Positions 28,424 to 36,981 of a stretch of DNA of 64,000 bases are shown piece after piece; position 1 is the first letter of the stretch; every line of letters begins with the position of its first letter. The notes under the pieces were generated by a model. It did no database searches and had not been told where the DNA came from. It saw nothing but the letters and a program-made list of their open reading frames with translations. Source of the stretch: an archaeon (lineage in GTDB: Archaea > Nanobdellota > Nanobdellia > Woesearchaeales > GW2011-AR9); NCBI GenBank assembly GCA_018696395.1, contig JABHQR010000017.1, positions 103,094 through 167,093 on the forward strand, written 5' to 3'. The position numbers were made by a program, and so were the translations under genes.

Positions 28424-29128
28424 TTAGATCTTTGAATTGTTGTTTGTTTTTGAACTTTTCTGTGCTAAAACCATTTCATGGTATGAACTAAATTCTTTTG
28501 GAATGTTAAAGTAGATTAAATTTTTGCCTAAAAAACCAGAATCTGAAATGATAAATCCATCTTTTTTTAATTTTGAAACAACTAAATCTTCAAAATCTAA
28601 ACAGTCATCTTTCATAATTCTAAACGATTTTTCAAAGTAAATGTCAAAAGGTTCAATATCTTCAATTTTTTGAAAAGCATTATCAACTAAATGGTTGAGT
28701 TTAATTAATTGATTTTTCCAATAAAAAGAGATTTGTTTGTTTTTTTTAAAATTTTGATTATCTGTTTTATTTTTTTCTTCAAATGAAATTCCAACATCAT
28801 CAAGAATAGTTTTAATCTGGGCTAAATGATTCGAAGTATCAATAAGGATAAATTGAAATTTGTTAATTTCGGGGAACAGTTTTTCCATATAAATAAGTGG
28901 GGTTAAGATGTCTGTACCAGAACCAGGATAAAATAATGTGACTTTTTCTTTACTATTTTGTTGATTTAATGAAATTTTATCTTTATTTTTAATATGGCCT
29001 AATTGTGCCAGTTTTTCATAATCCCCTCGAAAAAAAAGTTCTTTAACCTTGTTTTCATTGATAATTTGATCTTTGTTCATTCCTTTTGGTTTTACAATTC
29101 TGCTTCTGAGAACAATCAAATTTGGCAT
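28424..29128 (-). CDS. Rossmann-fold protein, possible methyltransferase
   Basis: A protein of 234 residues from ATG 29128; the longer frame would overlap the divergent gene at 29183. A motif-I-like VTLFYPGSGTDILTPLIY (63-80) followed by FQFILIDTSNHLAQ resembles SAM-dependent methyltransferases, though the Gly pattern is not classic. A later strand GFIISDSG fits the same fold. It ends one base before the membrane glycosyltransferase start (TAAaATG), so a role in lipid or glycan modification is plausible. Catalysis is not proven. Confidence 0.65.
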   Translation of the reverse strand: MPNLIVLRSRIVKPKGMNKDQIINENKVKELFFRGDYEKLAQLGHIKNKDKISLNQQNSKEKVTLFYPGSGTDILTPLIYMEKLFPEINKFQFILIDTSNHLAQIKTILDDVGISFEEKNKTDNQNFKKNKQISFYWKNQLIKLNHLVDNAFQKIEDIEPFDIYFEKSFRIMKDDCLDFEDLVVSKLKKDGFIISDSGFLGKNLIYFNIPKEFSSYHEMVLAQKSSKTNNNSKI

Positions 29129-29182
29129 ATTAAGCAAATAAACTAGAAAAATTAATAAATACTTGCTTAAAAATGATGTTAT

Positions 29183-29401
29183 ATGGCAAAAGTACATACT
29201 AGGATGAAAAGAAAACTTTGTATTAGTTCAAATACAAATTATAAAATCAATTTTAATAAGAGTGTTCATAAGACTAGACCTAAGACTTTCAAGTCAGAAG
29301 AAGCTGCACAAGCTTGGGCAAAAGCGCAAGGTATTGAGAAGTATGAACTTGTAAATTTAAGGTTAAGTGATTCTGCTAAAAAGATTAAAGTTGTTTATTA
29401 A
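29183..29401 (+). CDS. Small basic protein, 72 aa
   Basis: A very Lys/Arg-rich protein with an extended N-terminus (MAKVHTRMKRKLCISSNTNY) and a small helix-strand C-terminal part (SEEAAQAWAKAQGIEKYELV). Size and charge resemble ribosomal or ribosome-associated proteins, and similar short proteins appear common in DPANN genomes to my recollection, but I cannot assign it to a numbered ribosomal protein. It is divergent from the Rossmann-fold gene. Confidence in coding is high; function is uncertain. Confidence 0.75.
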   Translation: MAKVHTRMKRKLCISSNTNYKINFNKSVHKTRPKTFKSEEAAQAWAKAQGIEKYELVNLRLSDSAKKIKVVY

Positions 29402-29452
29402 TTTTTTTTGATTTTCTAATTTTGGATAAATAAAAAAAATAATTTAAAAAAA

Positions 29453-30514
29453 TTAACATTGTGCTTTAATTATTTCTGTGATTAATTTTAATGCATCAAT
29501 TGCTTTTTGTTTATCACTTGTATTAATTCCACCAACAGAATCTCTTCCACCACCATTAGTAATTCCTAGTTTTTCTTTAACTTCAGTAATAATATTTCCA
29601 ATATTTAAATGAGCATTAACTCTGCTTCTTTTAATAAATAATTGATAGGGTTCTGGGTGGTTATTTTTTACTACTTTGATTAATTTTTCATCAAATTCAT
29701 AATTTCTTGCTCTAAATCCAATAATAACATAAGCACCCATATTCACTCTTTCACATTCTTTTTCATAATGTTGGTTAACATATGGGAGAACGTGGGCAAA
29801 GAAATCATTATCTGTTATTTTGAATATTTTTTCTAAGAAAATACCTTCGTGAGTTGGAGAATGAACTAACTTGACAAGTGGCTTACCCTCTTTTATAATG
29901 TCTTCAACTACAATTCTATAATTAATTTTCATCTTTTCTTCATAACCTTCTGGGGTGTCTCCTAAATTTTCAATAGCGAAACCTTTTTCCATAAAACTAA
30001 GAAGTTTATCCTTGAATATTTCATAATCAAGATAATCACTTGATTTAAATCGATGAGAATCATTAACTAAAATTTTATGGATTGTATGATTATCCATTGT
30101 AAATTTTGAGAAAACATTTTTTTGACCTGAATCGGCTTTATCCATCTCATCTAGAACTTGCCTGTTGATTTTAATCCCTAGGTAATGCGCAACTAAAGAT
30201 ACTGCACTTTTATAACTTGGATCCAATATTATTCCCTCTCTTTTAAGATATTCTTCATCTTCACCAGAGGAATGGTGGTCAATTCTTACATCTTCATCTT
30301 TATTTCTTGACCTGCAATCAACAAAAACATCTAAATCAATTCCTTTTGGTTTTTCAGATTTAGGGAAGTTTTGGAACGGACAGGGTACAAATTTGATGAT
30401 TTTAGCTCCAGAAAATAATTGGATTAAATTTGCTGAGATTGTTCCATCTAAGTCAGTATGAAAAAACAATCTTATTTTTTTGTTTTTTAATATCTTTTTA
30501 ATATTTACCATCAT
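29453..30514 (-). CDS. DHH-family phosphoesterase
   Basis: A protein of 353 residues. DHH motifs: FFHTDLDGTISA (His 19, Asp 21, Asp 23), VFVDCRSR (Asp 66), RIDHHSSG (79-81), and the C-terminal DHHA1 motif GGGRDSVGGI. This superfamily contains RecJ-like exonucleases, nanoRNases and cyclic-dinucleotide phosphodiesterases. The arrangement is that of the archaeal RecJ/NrnA-like group, so Mn-dependent hydrolysis of a short nucleic acid or dinucleotide is likely. Two consecutive ATGs (30514, 30511) are possible starts. The zinc-ribbon gene lies upstream on the same strand. Confidence 0.9.
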   Translation of the reverse strand: MMVNIKKILKNKKIRLFFHTDLDGTISANLIQLFSGAKIIKFVPCPFQNFPKSEKPKGIDLDVFVDCRSRNKDEDVRIDHHSSGEDEEYLKREGIILDPSYKSAVSLVAHYLGIKINRQVLDEMDKADSGQKNVFSKFTMDNHTIHKILVNDSHRFKSSDYLDYEIFKDKLLSFMEKGFAIENLGDTPEGYEEKMKINYRIVVEDIIKEGKPLVKLVHSPTHEGIFLEKIFKITDNDFFAHVLPYVNQHYEKECERVNMGAYVIIGFRARNYEFDEKLIKVVKNNHPEPYQLFIKRSRVNAHLNIGNIITEVKEKLGITNGGGRDSVGGINTSDKQKAIDALKLITEIIKAQC

Positions 30515-30587
30515 GAATAATAAATTTCACATGTTATTTATATTTTATGTTAAAGAAATATGTGTATTTGAAGTAATAAATTTAATT

Positions 30588-30878
30588 TTACAACAAATCA
30601 ACAACTCTGATGTTCCTTTCTGCTAATCTGTCAGCTTTACCACAGTAAGGGCAAACTCTTTTCCTAGAACTAAAGGTATACTTACAATAACCACAAAAAT
30701 ATTCTACTTTGTTTGGTTTATCATTTCTTTTAGCAAGAGGACTACTTCTATCATCTTTGAAACAAGAATAACATTCAAACTCTTTTACTCTTGCTAATGG
30801 GTCTATCAATCGAGTTGCGGTTTTTGGAACTAATTGGCCACACTTTGAACAATGGACCCTTTTTTGAAATACTGCCAT
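30588..30878 (-). CDS. Zinc-ribbon protein with four CxxC pairs
   Basis: A protein of 96 residues from ATG 30878. Cys pairs at 10/13 (CSKC), 36/39 (CYSC), 62/65 (CGYC) and 76/79 (CPYC) make two zinc ribbons separated by a basic linker. No enzyme domain. It shares layout with the zinc-ribbon gene at 33133: same pair order, a central charged linker and a final CPYC. They look like paralogues. Nucleic-acid or ribosome binding is likely but inferred. Confidence 0.88.
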   Translation of the reverse strand: MAVFQKRVHCSKCGQLVPKTATRLIDPLARVKEFECYSCFKDDRSSPLAKRNDKPNKVEYFCGYCKYTFSSRKRVCPYCGKADRLAERNIRVVDLL

Positions 30879-31053
30879 AATCAAGTTGTAATATCAACAT
30901 CTATAAAAATCCTTGTCACCCCTATTTATGAATAAAATTAATATGGGTAAATTTATAAAAGTGATAATAAATATAGTATAACATTATGATTAGAGAATAT
31001 AATTAACATGTTAGGTTAATAAATAATCTTAATAAATTATATCTATTAAAAAA

Positions 31054-32355
31054 ATGAGTAAATTCAATCAAACTCAAGTTGAAAGAGAACAAGTTTATAA
31101 AAAGGTATTAAAGAAAATTAATCCTAACTCTAAAGAATCTAGTGAGTTAAATAAACTGGTAAAAAATGTTCTTACCAAACTTAACAAAAACTTATCTAAA
31201 TTTTATGCTCAAGCTATAGTTGGTGGGAGTACTGCTAAAAATACTTGGTTAAGTAACAATAAGGAAGTTGACATTTTTGTTCAGTTTGATTATGTTAAGT
31301 ATAAATACAAATCCGATTACATTTCAGAACTTTTACAAGAAGTATTAAAACAAACATTTAAAGAAAAAATTGAACGAGTTCATGGTAGCAGAGATTATTT
31401 TCAAGTAAAACTAAATAAAATTACTTTTGAATTTGTACCAATACTTAATATTAAAAATGCTAGTCAAGCAATTAATATTACCGATGTTTCTCCTTTACAT
31501 GCTGAATGGGTTAATAAAAGTACAGAAAAAATTAAAGATGAAATTAAATTAGCAAAAAGATTTTGTAAAGCAAACAAACTTTATGGTGCTGAGTCTTATT
31601 TAAGTGCATTTTCAGGTTATGTTCTAGAAATTTTAGTAGTAAATTATGGTTCTTTTGATAATTTGCTACAAGAATCAATAAAATGGAAAGATAAAACTGT
31701 GATTGATATTGAAAATTATCATAAAACTAAACATATGGTTATGTTTAACTTGAACAATTCTAAACTTAATTCTCCATTAGTGGTTGTTGATCCTGTTGAT
31801 AAGAACAGAAATGCAGCAGCAGCGTTTTCTAAAGGTAAGTTTAACTTATTCAAGAAAATTGCAAAAAAATTCTTAGAATTTCCGGATGAAACATATTTTG
31901 AAACAAAAGAATTAAAATATTCCAAATTACTAAAGTTAGTTGAGGAAAGGAAAGGTTATTTATGTTATTTTGAGTTGGAAGCGATTGATAATAAAAGAGA
32001 TGTGGCAGGAGCTAAATTATTGAAAGTTTACGATTATGTTAATAAAAAATTGAATGATTATAAAATATTAAGTTCAGATTGGGATTGGAAACAAGGGGAA
32101 AATGCTAAATTTTATTTTATTGTTAAGAAAAAGAAATTACCGGTCTATCAATTAAGAAAAGGCCCACCTTTAGAATTTAAGGAACATGTTAAACAATTTA
32201 AAGAAATTAACCTGGAAAATTATGATAAAGAAGGTTTTGTGTATGCTAAGATTAAAGTGGATTATCCTAAATTGGATGATTTTATAACCAACATTTTGAA
32301 AAATAATTATCTTAAAGATAAATATTCTCAGTTAGGGAAAGTTAAGTTTAATTAA
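31054..32355 (+). CDS. cca: CCA-adding enzyme, archaeal class I
   Basis: A nucleotidyltransferase of 433 residues that adds or repairs the 3' CCA of tRNAs without a nucleic-acid template. The active site is AIVGGSTAKNTWLSNNKEVDIFV (split as GGS at 57-59, Glu 71, Asp 73), with a third carboxylate in ITFEFVPIL. The central and C-terminal parts (LAKRFCKANKLYGAESYLSA; GKFNLFKKIAKKFL) fit archaeal Cca. This activity is needed here since none of the four tRNA genes in the window encodes CCA. Confidence 0.96.
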   Translation: MSKFNQTQVEREQVYKKVLKKINPNSKESSELNKLVKNVLTKLNKNLSKFYAQAIVGGSTAKNTWLSNNKEVDIFVQFDYVKYKYKSDYISELLQEVLKQTFKEKIERVHGSRDYFQVKLNKITFEFVPILNIKNASQAINITDVSPLHAEWVNKSTEKIKDEIKLAKRFCKANKLYGAESYLSAFSGYVLEILVVNYGSFDNLLQESIKWKDKTVIDIENYHKTKHMVMFNLNNSKLNSPLVVVDPVDKNRNAAAAFSKGKFNLFKKIAKKFLEFPDETYFETKELKYSKLLKLVEERKGYLCYFELEAIDNKRDVAGAKLLKVYDYVNKKLNDYKILSSDWDWKQGENAKFYFIVKKKKLPVYQLRKGPPLEFKEHVKQFKEINLENYDKEGFVYAKIKVDYPKLDDFITNILKNNYLKDKYSQLGKVKFN

Positions 32356-32399
32356 GCTATTATTTTAAATTACTTATTAGGCTCAATAAAATTAAATGT

Positions 32400-32963
32400 T
32401 TACCAATATTTATTCTCTTTTGCATAATCAAGAATCTGCTCAAAAATCCCCATAATTTCTGGAAATTCTTTGAAGTATTTTTCTTTGTTATTTCTAAGAA
32501 TTTTTTCATTAAAACCATTTTTTTGCCAGATTTTTTTACCATAAAGATTATGAAAAACAGGGTCAAGTTTATCAATTGCTTTACAAAATCTGGATTCAAT
32601 TGTTTTCATTTCTTCAAATTCAAAGAAAAGTTTTTCAAAATATTTAGACATATTCAAAGGAATTTGATTTTTAAGTTTTTTTAACGATTCTTTTTCTTTT
32701 AACTCTTGTTCTTTTGAGTTTTCATCATTGTGTTCAAGATTAAATGTGTCTCCAGATTCAATTTCAATAACGTCATGGAATAAAAGCATATTCATAACTT
32801 TAAGATGGTCTATTGGTTGTTTTATCTTATCTAAAAAGTATTTTGCAAGAATCAAACAACTATATGTATGTTCAGCAGATGTTTCATGACGTCCATTAAT
32901 CTCTCCTTTTCTTTCTACTTCTTTTAATTCATATAATCTTTTTATCTTGAAAATTTCTTCCAT
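32400..32963 (-). CDS. HD-domain phosphohydrolase
   Basis: A protein of 187 residues of the YfbR/HDDC2-like HD group. Metal ligands: RHETSAEHTYS (His 32), LLFHDVIEIESGD (His 63, Asp 64) and KAIDKLDPV (second Asp). These proteins hydrolyse 5'-deoxyribonucleoside monophosphates or related nucleotides. It is convergent with cca. The frame is uninterrupted and of family length. The substrate is inferred from family only. Confidence 0.9.
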   Translation of the reverse strand: MEEIFKIKRLYELKEVERKGEINGRHETSAEHTYSCLILAKYFLDKIKQPIDHLKVMNMLLFHDVIEIESGDTFNLEHNDENSKEQELKEKESLKKLKNQIPLNMSKYFEKLFFEFEEMKTIESRFCKAIDKLDPVFHNLYGKKIWQKNGFNEKILRNNKEKYFKEFPEIMGIFEQILDYAKENKYW

Positions 32964-33132
32964 AACAAAATTATAAAAATTATATTTTAAAAATATTTCT
33001 ATCTCTTTTTGTTATAATTTGTATTGTGATCATTGAAATCATCTAAAAAATGTTTTTTAATCTTTTAACTAATTAATATATTTCCTCTACAATCTAAAGA
33101 TATAAATATGAGAAATATTTCCTTATATCTAT

Positions 33133-33540
33133 ATGATGATTAAACCAGGTGAAGTTACAGCAGTATGTAAAAATTGTGGTGGGAAAGCTCCAGCAAGTTC
33201 TTTTAAACTTGATTATAAAGCTAGGTTAATGGTATGTCCAAATTGTTTTAGTGGAAAGAAAAATTCTATTCAAAAAATGTTTGAGAAACGTGAATCTCCA
33301 AAGAGAGAAAAACCTCCTGGTTGGGACAAAGAAGATGAATTGTTAGAACAATTAACAAGGTCTAAAAGGGCAGACCCTAACAGACCGAGAATTGAAAGAA
33401 TACCCGGATCAATATTTGTAAAAATGGTATGTTCTAATTGTAATTATAAATTTAAGTTTCATCCACTTAATAATATCCCTAGGAATTGTCCTTATTGTGA
33501 TAAAGAAAATCCGAAAGTTAAAATGCGTGGAGTATTATAA
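33133..33540 (+). CDS. Zinc-ribbon protein with four CxxC pairs
   Basis: A protein of 135 residues. The first ribbon is AVCKNCGG and MVCPNCFS (Cys 12/15 and 35/38); the second is MVCSNCNYKFK and RNCPYCDKEN near the C-terminus, separated by a Lys/Arg/Pro-rich linker of about 65 residues. It resembles the protein at 30588 in layout, so the two may be paralogues. ATG 33133 and 33136 are adjacent alternatives. RNA or protein binding is likely. Confidence 0.85.
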   Translation: MMIKPGEVTAVCKNCGGKAPASSFKLDYKARLMVCPNCFSGKKNSIQKMFEKRESPKREKPPGWDKEDELLEQLTRSKRADPNRPRIERIPGSIFVKMVCSNCNYKFKFHPLNNIPRNCPYCDKENPKVKMRGVL

Positions 33541-33560
33541 TTTTAAATTAATAAAAAAAA

Positions 33561-33737
33561 TTAACGCTTTTTCTTAGTACTGGTTGCTTTTTTTCTTGTA
33601 ACTTTCTTCCTTGTTTTTCTAACTTTTTGAGGAACTTTCTCTTCTTGGTCATCAAACAATTGTTCAAAAAGAACCATGCCGATTACTACTGTGATTGTAA
33701 CTTGAGCTGTAACTAATACGTATGTCCAGAAACCCAT
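33561..33737 (-). CDS. Small membrane protein, 58 aa
   Basis: Start ATG 33737, preceded by GAGGAGG inside the end of the upstream small gene. An N-terminal membrane helix (WTYVLVTAQVTITVVIGMVL) is followed by an acidic stretch and a strongly basic tail (TRKKVTRKKATSTKKK). With the basic tail inside, the N-terminus faces out. The tail could bind nucleic acid, a ribosome or acidic lipids. Three bases separate it from the companion gene, so the two are surely co-translated. Too short for family assignment. Confidence 0.7.
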   Translation of the reverse strand: MGFWTYVLVTAQVTITVVIGMVLFEQLFDDQEEKVPQKVRKTRKKVTRKKATSTKKKR

Positions 33738-33740
33738 TTT

Positions 33741-33875
33741 CTATAAATCCTCCTCTTTTGATGCAAGCTCACCTTTAGCATTATTAAGATATCTATCGTA
33801 AGCAAAAATGACTCCAATAACCATCACATAAATAATAACCCCTATTTGGATATAAAATGCTGCTGAGTACGCCAT
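33741..33875 (-). CDS. Small membrane protein, 44 aa
   Basis: Start ATG 33875. One hydrophobic helix (FYIQIGVIIYVMVIGVIFAY), then a short polar tail ending KEEDL. It is the first of two tiny membrane protein genes in tandem, the second starting three bases after its stop; its last codons contain the ribosome site of the second. Like subunits of small membrane complexes, the pair may form a heteromer. Function unknown. Confidence 0.65.
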   Translation of the reverse strand: MAYSAAFYIQIGVIIYVMVIGVIFAYDRYLNNAKGELASKEEDL

Positions 33876-34066
33876 AGTTTTAGAATTATTTTTTAGTATA
33901 TAAATGTTATTGTATGATTGAATGTGTCAATTGGTAGTTTACAATTAAAATTATGGTGTATAAATTAGAATAAATTTAAATAACTTAAGTTATTTTACAT
34001 AATATAATTTATAATTAGTTTTTATAATTTGTACTAATCTTAAATAATCTAAAGAAGGTGATGTTA

Positions 34067-35602
34067 ATGGTTAAAGATAAACATAAATCAATTGTTGATA
34101 ATGCAGTAAAATGGCTTGCTTCTGAATTTAATTACTTTAAAGATCTTCAAGGAGATTTAAATGCTTTAAGGAAAGCTATTGGTGGGAAATATTGGAAAAA
34201 AGGACAAGCTTCTAAACAAGTAAAATCTGCAATGCATGATTATTTATATGCTGCAAGAAGTGAAAGAAAATTTGAAAGAAACCTTAAACTTATTAAAGAA
34301 TTTAAATTTAGTGAAAATTATCAATTGCCTAATGATTACTTCAATTCAATTATACAAAGTAATGTGGGTGATTTAGGTGCAAAATTACAACAGGCTCAAG
34401 AAGAAGTTAAAGAGATTCAACATAGGTTAGATATTGAAGGTAATCATTTAGTATTTGCTGCATCTTATTTTAGGGGGGAAATAAGAATAAAATTAAATGA
34501 AATCAAAGAATTAATATTTCAAGATGAAAAGATTAGGTTAAATAAAGATGAGTGGGACATATCTGATAAAGAAGAAGAAGATTTATTAAACCTTGAGAAA
34601 AGTCTTACTTTAAAAGTAAATGAATTATTAAATGTTATTTTAGAAGCTGTTAAATGGTTAAATGCTTTATCTTCTGATTTAGGTGTTGCAAAGAAAATAT
34701 TTAACCAACATCAAGCAAAAAGAGAAATCACTCCTCAATTCATTAGAGCAAGTTTTGGCATACAAATTGAAGCTTTAAATTCTTCAAATAAAAATGTTAA
34801 TTCTTATAAGAAACAACTTACTATTTTAAGCCAATTTTTAAATCCTAAATTGAGAGGAGGTTTACCAAAAAGTGCATTAGTAGAAATTAAAAGGTTGATG
34901 GGGATAGTTGTAAGTCGTTCAAAAATATTACATAATGGGGGTGTAAGAGATATTATTTTTTATGCTGGTCAGGTTTATTATGATAATGGTTTAATCACTT
35001 CAGCACAAAAAGTTTGGGCTAAAGGAGGGGATTATTTAATTGATGTAAGGGATTGGTCCACTGCAGCAGCAAAGTGTTATGAAAAAGCAAAATTATGGAA
35101 AAAAGCTGCTAAAGCTTATGAAAAAGATAATAATTCACTTCATGATGCAGCTAGGTGTTATCAGAAAAGTGGGATTGATGGTTATCGTAAAATTGGAATG
35201 AGTTTAATGCGTTTAGCGGTCAATTATGGGAAAAGCGGTTACAATGAAACTGTGGGGCGTTACTTTGACCAGGCAGGAAGAATATTTCATGATGGTAGAT
35301 TATTTGATTTAGCAGGAAAATGTTATGAAATGAAAGCAGACCTAATTGTAAAGCAAAGAAAAGGTAACCAGTACGAATATTATGATTGGAGTTTTGCATT
35401 TCATGATTATAAATGGGCATTTAAAGAATATAAAGAAGCAGGCAACCAGGGCAAATTAAATGAATTATTGCCTAAGATCAGATATGCTGAAGAATGTAAT
35501 TGTCGTGTTAGAAATAATGATAGAAATTTTTTAAAGCAACATAGTACTGATGGAAATTTTCCCAATGTGGCATATCCCAAATTTAATCCGGGTAGGCTAT
35601 AA
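34067..35602 (+). CDS. Helical protein with TPR-like repeats, 511 aa
   Basis: ATG 34067 is chosen because AAGGTGATG ends five bases before it. The first 250 residues are highly helical and charged (coiled coil, KLQQAQEEVKEIQHRLDIEG). From about 305 the chain has TPR/SNAP-like helical pairs: GQVYYDNGLITSAQKVWAKG, AAAKCYEKAKLWKKAAKAYE, DAARCYQKSGIDGYRKIG, FDLAGKCYEMKADLIVKQ. Such repeats bind proteins or peptides. No membrane segment. Scaffold function is inferred; the partner is unknown. Confidence 0.8.
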   Translation: MVKDKHKSIVDNAVKWLASEFNYFKDLQGDLNALRKAIGGKYWKKGQASKQVKSAMHDYLYAARSERKFERNLKLIKEFKFSENYQLPNDYFNSIIQSNVGDLGAKLQQAQEEVKEIQHRLDIEGNHLVFAASYFRGEIRIKLNEIKELIFQDEKIRLNKDEWDISDKEEEDLLNLEKSLTLKVNELLNVILEAVKWLNALSSDLGVAKKIFNQHQAKREITPQFIRASFGIQIEALNSSNKNVNSYKKQLTILSQFLNPKLRGGLPKSALVEIKRLMGIVVSRSKILHNGGVRDIIFYAGQVYYDNGLITSAQKVWAKGGDYLIDVRDWSTAAAKCYEKAKLWKKAAKAYEKDNNSLHDAARCYQKSGIDGYRKIGMSLMRLAVNYGKSGYNETVGRYFDQAGRIFHDGRLFDLAGKCYEMKADLIVKQRKGNQYEYYDWSFAFHDYKWAFKEYKEAGNQGKLNELLPKIRYAEECNCRVRNNDRNFLKQHSTDGNFPNVAYPKFNPGRL

Positions 35603-35611
35603 ATAAAATAA

Positions 35612-36445
35612 TTATTTTTCTTTTTTATCTTTTTTAATTTCGGCTCCACCTGATGGTAGGAATTTTGTAATATCATCTAAATCTGCTCCTTTAAGTTTAG
35701 CTCTTATTTTTTTGGCAGTAACAGACTTTTTTTCTCTTCCAGGGATCACAACTACAAAATTTTCAGTTTGTTTTTTGATGGATTCAATCGGTCCACCAAT
35801 AATCTCAGAAGATTCAATGTTTGAACCATCTTCATTTTTCTTCACTATATTAACTAATCCAATGGCATATTTTAAATTTGGCCTTAGATAATTTGTCTTC
35901 CCTGTAATCATGAAACTTCCTTTAGCTAAGAATTCTCCTGATTGAGCTTCTTTACTTACTTGTTCTGGTTTAACATAAAATACATCCACTGTACCATGAC
36001 CTAATTTCCATGCTTTAGAATAAACTGCTACTGCTTGTGCACATTCATTGATAGTATTTTCTCCTGCTTTCTGGCCATCTTTGATTATGAAAAAAGGACT
36101 TCCTGCCATATCTGTATGAAAAACTAAATCTTCTTTATCTAAATGTTTTTTAACAATTATCTCATTAGAAGTGGCATCTTTACCGCCAATGCAAAGAAAT
36201 CTTTCTGTTGAAAAGAACCAATGAAATTTTTCATACCACTCTTTTTTTCTGTCTCGCTTTAGTGCTTTCTTTTCTTCTTCTTCAATGAATTTTGATTCTT
36301 CTTGTAATAACTGGTCTAATTTAGTCTTGCTTTCTTCTAATGCTTTTCTTGCGCCTTCTAATTTAGCTTTAGCTTTTTTAGCTTTCTCAAAGTATAATCC
36401 TGCATTTTCATCTACTGACTTATCTAAGAAGATTTCTATTTCCAT
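35612..36445 (-). CDS. NFACT-R (DUF814) protein lacking the N-terminal domain
   Basis: A protein of 277 residues: a short start, a coiled coil (about 15-75, KAKKAKAKLEGARKALEESK), then the NFACT-R domain with WFFSTERFLCIGGKDATSNE, KHLDKEDLVFHTDMAGSPFF and the GHGTVDVFYVKPEQVSKEAQ region. In RqcH/NEMF/Tae2 this domain follows an NFACT-N domain and HhH; together they bind stalled large subunits and add Ala or Thr tails. Here only coiled coil plus NFACT-R exist, with a clear ATG and no upstream remnant of NFACT-N. The N-terminal half may be encoded elsewhere or be missing. Confidence 0.9.
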   Translation of the reverse strand: MEIEIFLDKSVDENAGLYFEKAKKAKAKLEGARKALEESKTKLDQLLQEESKFIEEEEKKALKRDRKKEWYEKFHWFFSTERFLCIGGKDATSNEIIVKKHLDKEDLVFHTDMAGSPFFIIKDGQKAGENTINECAQAVAVYSKAWKLGHGTVDVFYVKPEQVSKEAQSGEFLAKGSFMITGKTNYLRPNLKYAIGLVNIVKKNEDGSNIESSEIIGGPIESIKKQTENFVVVIPGREKKSVTAKKIRAKLKGADLDDITKFLPSGGAEIKKDKKEK

Positions 36446-36517
36446 AAATTTTGTTTAACTTATTACTTAATTAAAGTTTTCTATTCCAAATTAATAATTT
36501 TGAAGAAAACAATTGTT

Positions 36518-36955
36518 TTATTGCCGTTGAACATAAAACTCTATTTTAATTTCGCTAGAAAAATGTCCTGGTTTCAATTTTATCATGTAATTAGTATCTA
36601 ATGAATCATAAGCTAACATTGCGCCATTTAATCTTTCATAATGAACTGGATTAGAAGCGCCATCATGATCTAAATGTGCTACTGCTTGACTGATTAGTAT
36701 TTCAATAGTACTTTCTAAACCTTTTATGTTTGGATTATTATCTCTTTCAGACTTATTGTCAAATCCATTTTTTCTATAAACTTCAAAACAGTAATCTGTT
36801 CTTGCAGAATCTTTCTTTTTATAGGGGATTAAACATACATTTTCTCTAACTAAATCAAATTCTCGGATATTTTTACTTAAATAATTTAATCCATCAAATT
36901 CGTAGACCTTATTAAATCCATTATGTTCTAACAATTTTGCAATATTGTTTGTCAT
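36518..36955 (-). CDS. Hypothetical protein, 145 aa
   Basis: Unrecognised. The ATG at 36955 avoids the overlap with the radical SAM gene that the start at 37012 would need. Strand-helix patterning (KVYEFDGLNYLSKNIREFDL; YCFEVYRKNGFDNKSERDN) and an ending of alternating strands (MIKLKPGHFSSEIKIEFYVQ) suggest a small alpha/beta domain. It follows the radical SAM gene directly on the same strand and may be its partner or substrate. No signal peptide. Confidence 0.65.
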   Translation of the reverse strand: MTNNIAKLLEHNGFNKVYEFDGLNYLSKNIREFDLVRENVCLIPYKKKDSARTDYCFEVYRKNGFDNKSERDNNPNIKGLESTIEILISQAVAHLDHDGASNPVHYERLNGAMLAYDSLDTNYMIKLKPGHFSSEIKIEFYVQRQ

Positions 36956-36981
36956 TTTTTGGTTGTTACTAAGAGGTAGTT

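Noticed and set aside
29183-29401. Assignment to a specific ribosomal protein
   Set aside because: Size and charge fit but no family motif is recognisable, so it is left as a small basic protein.
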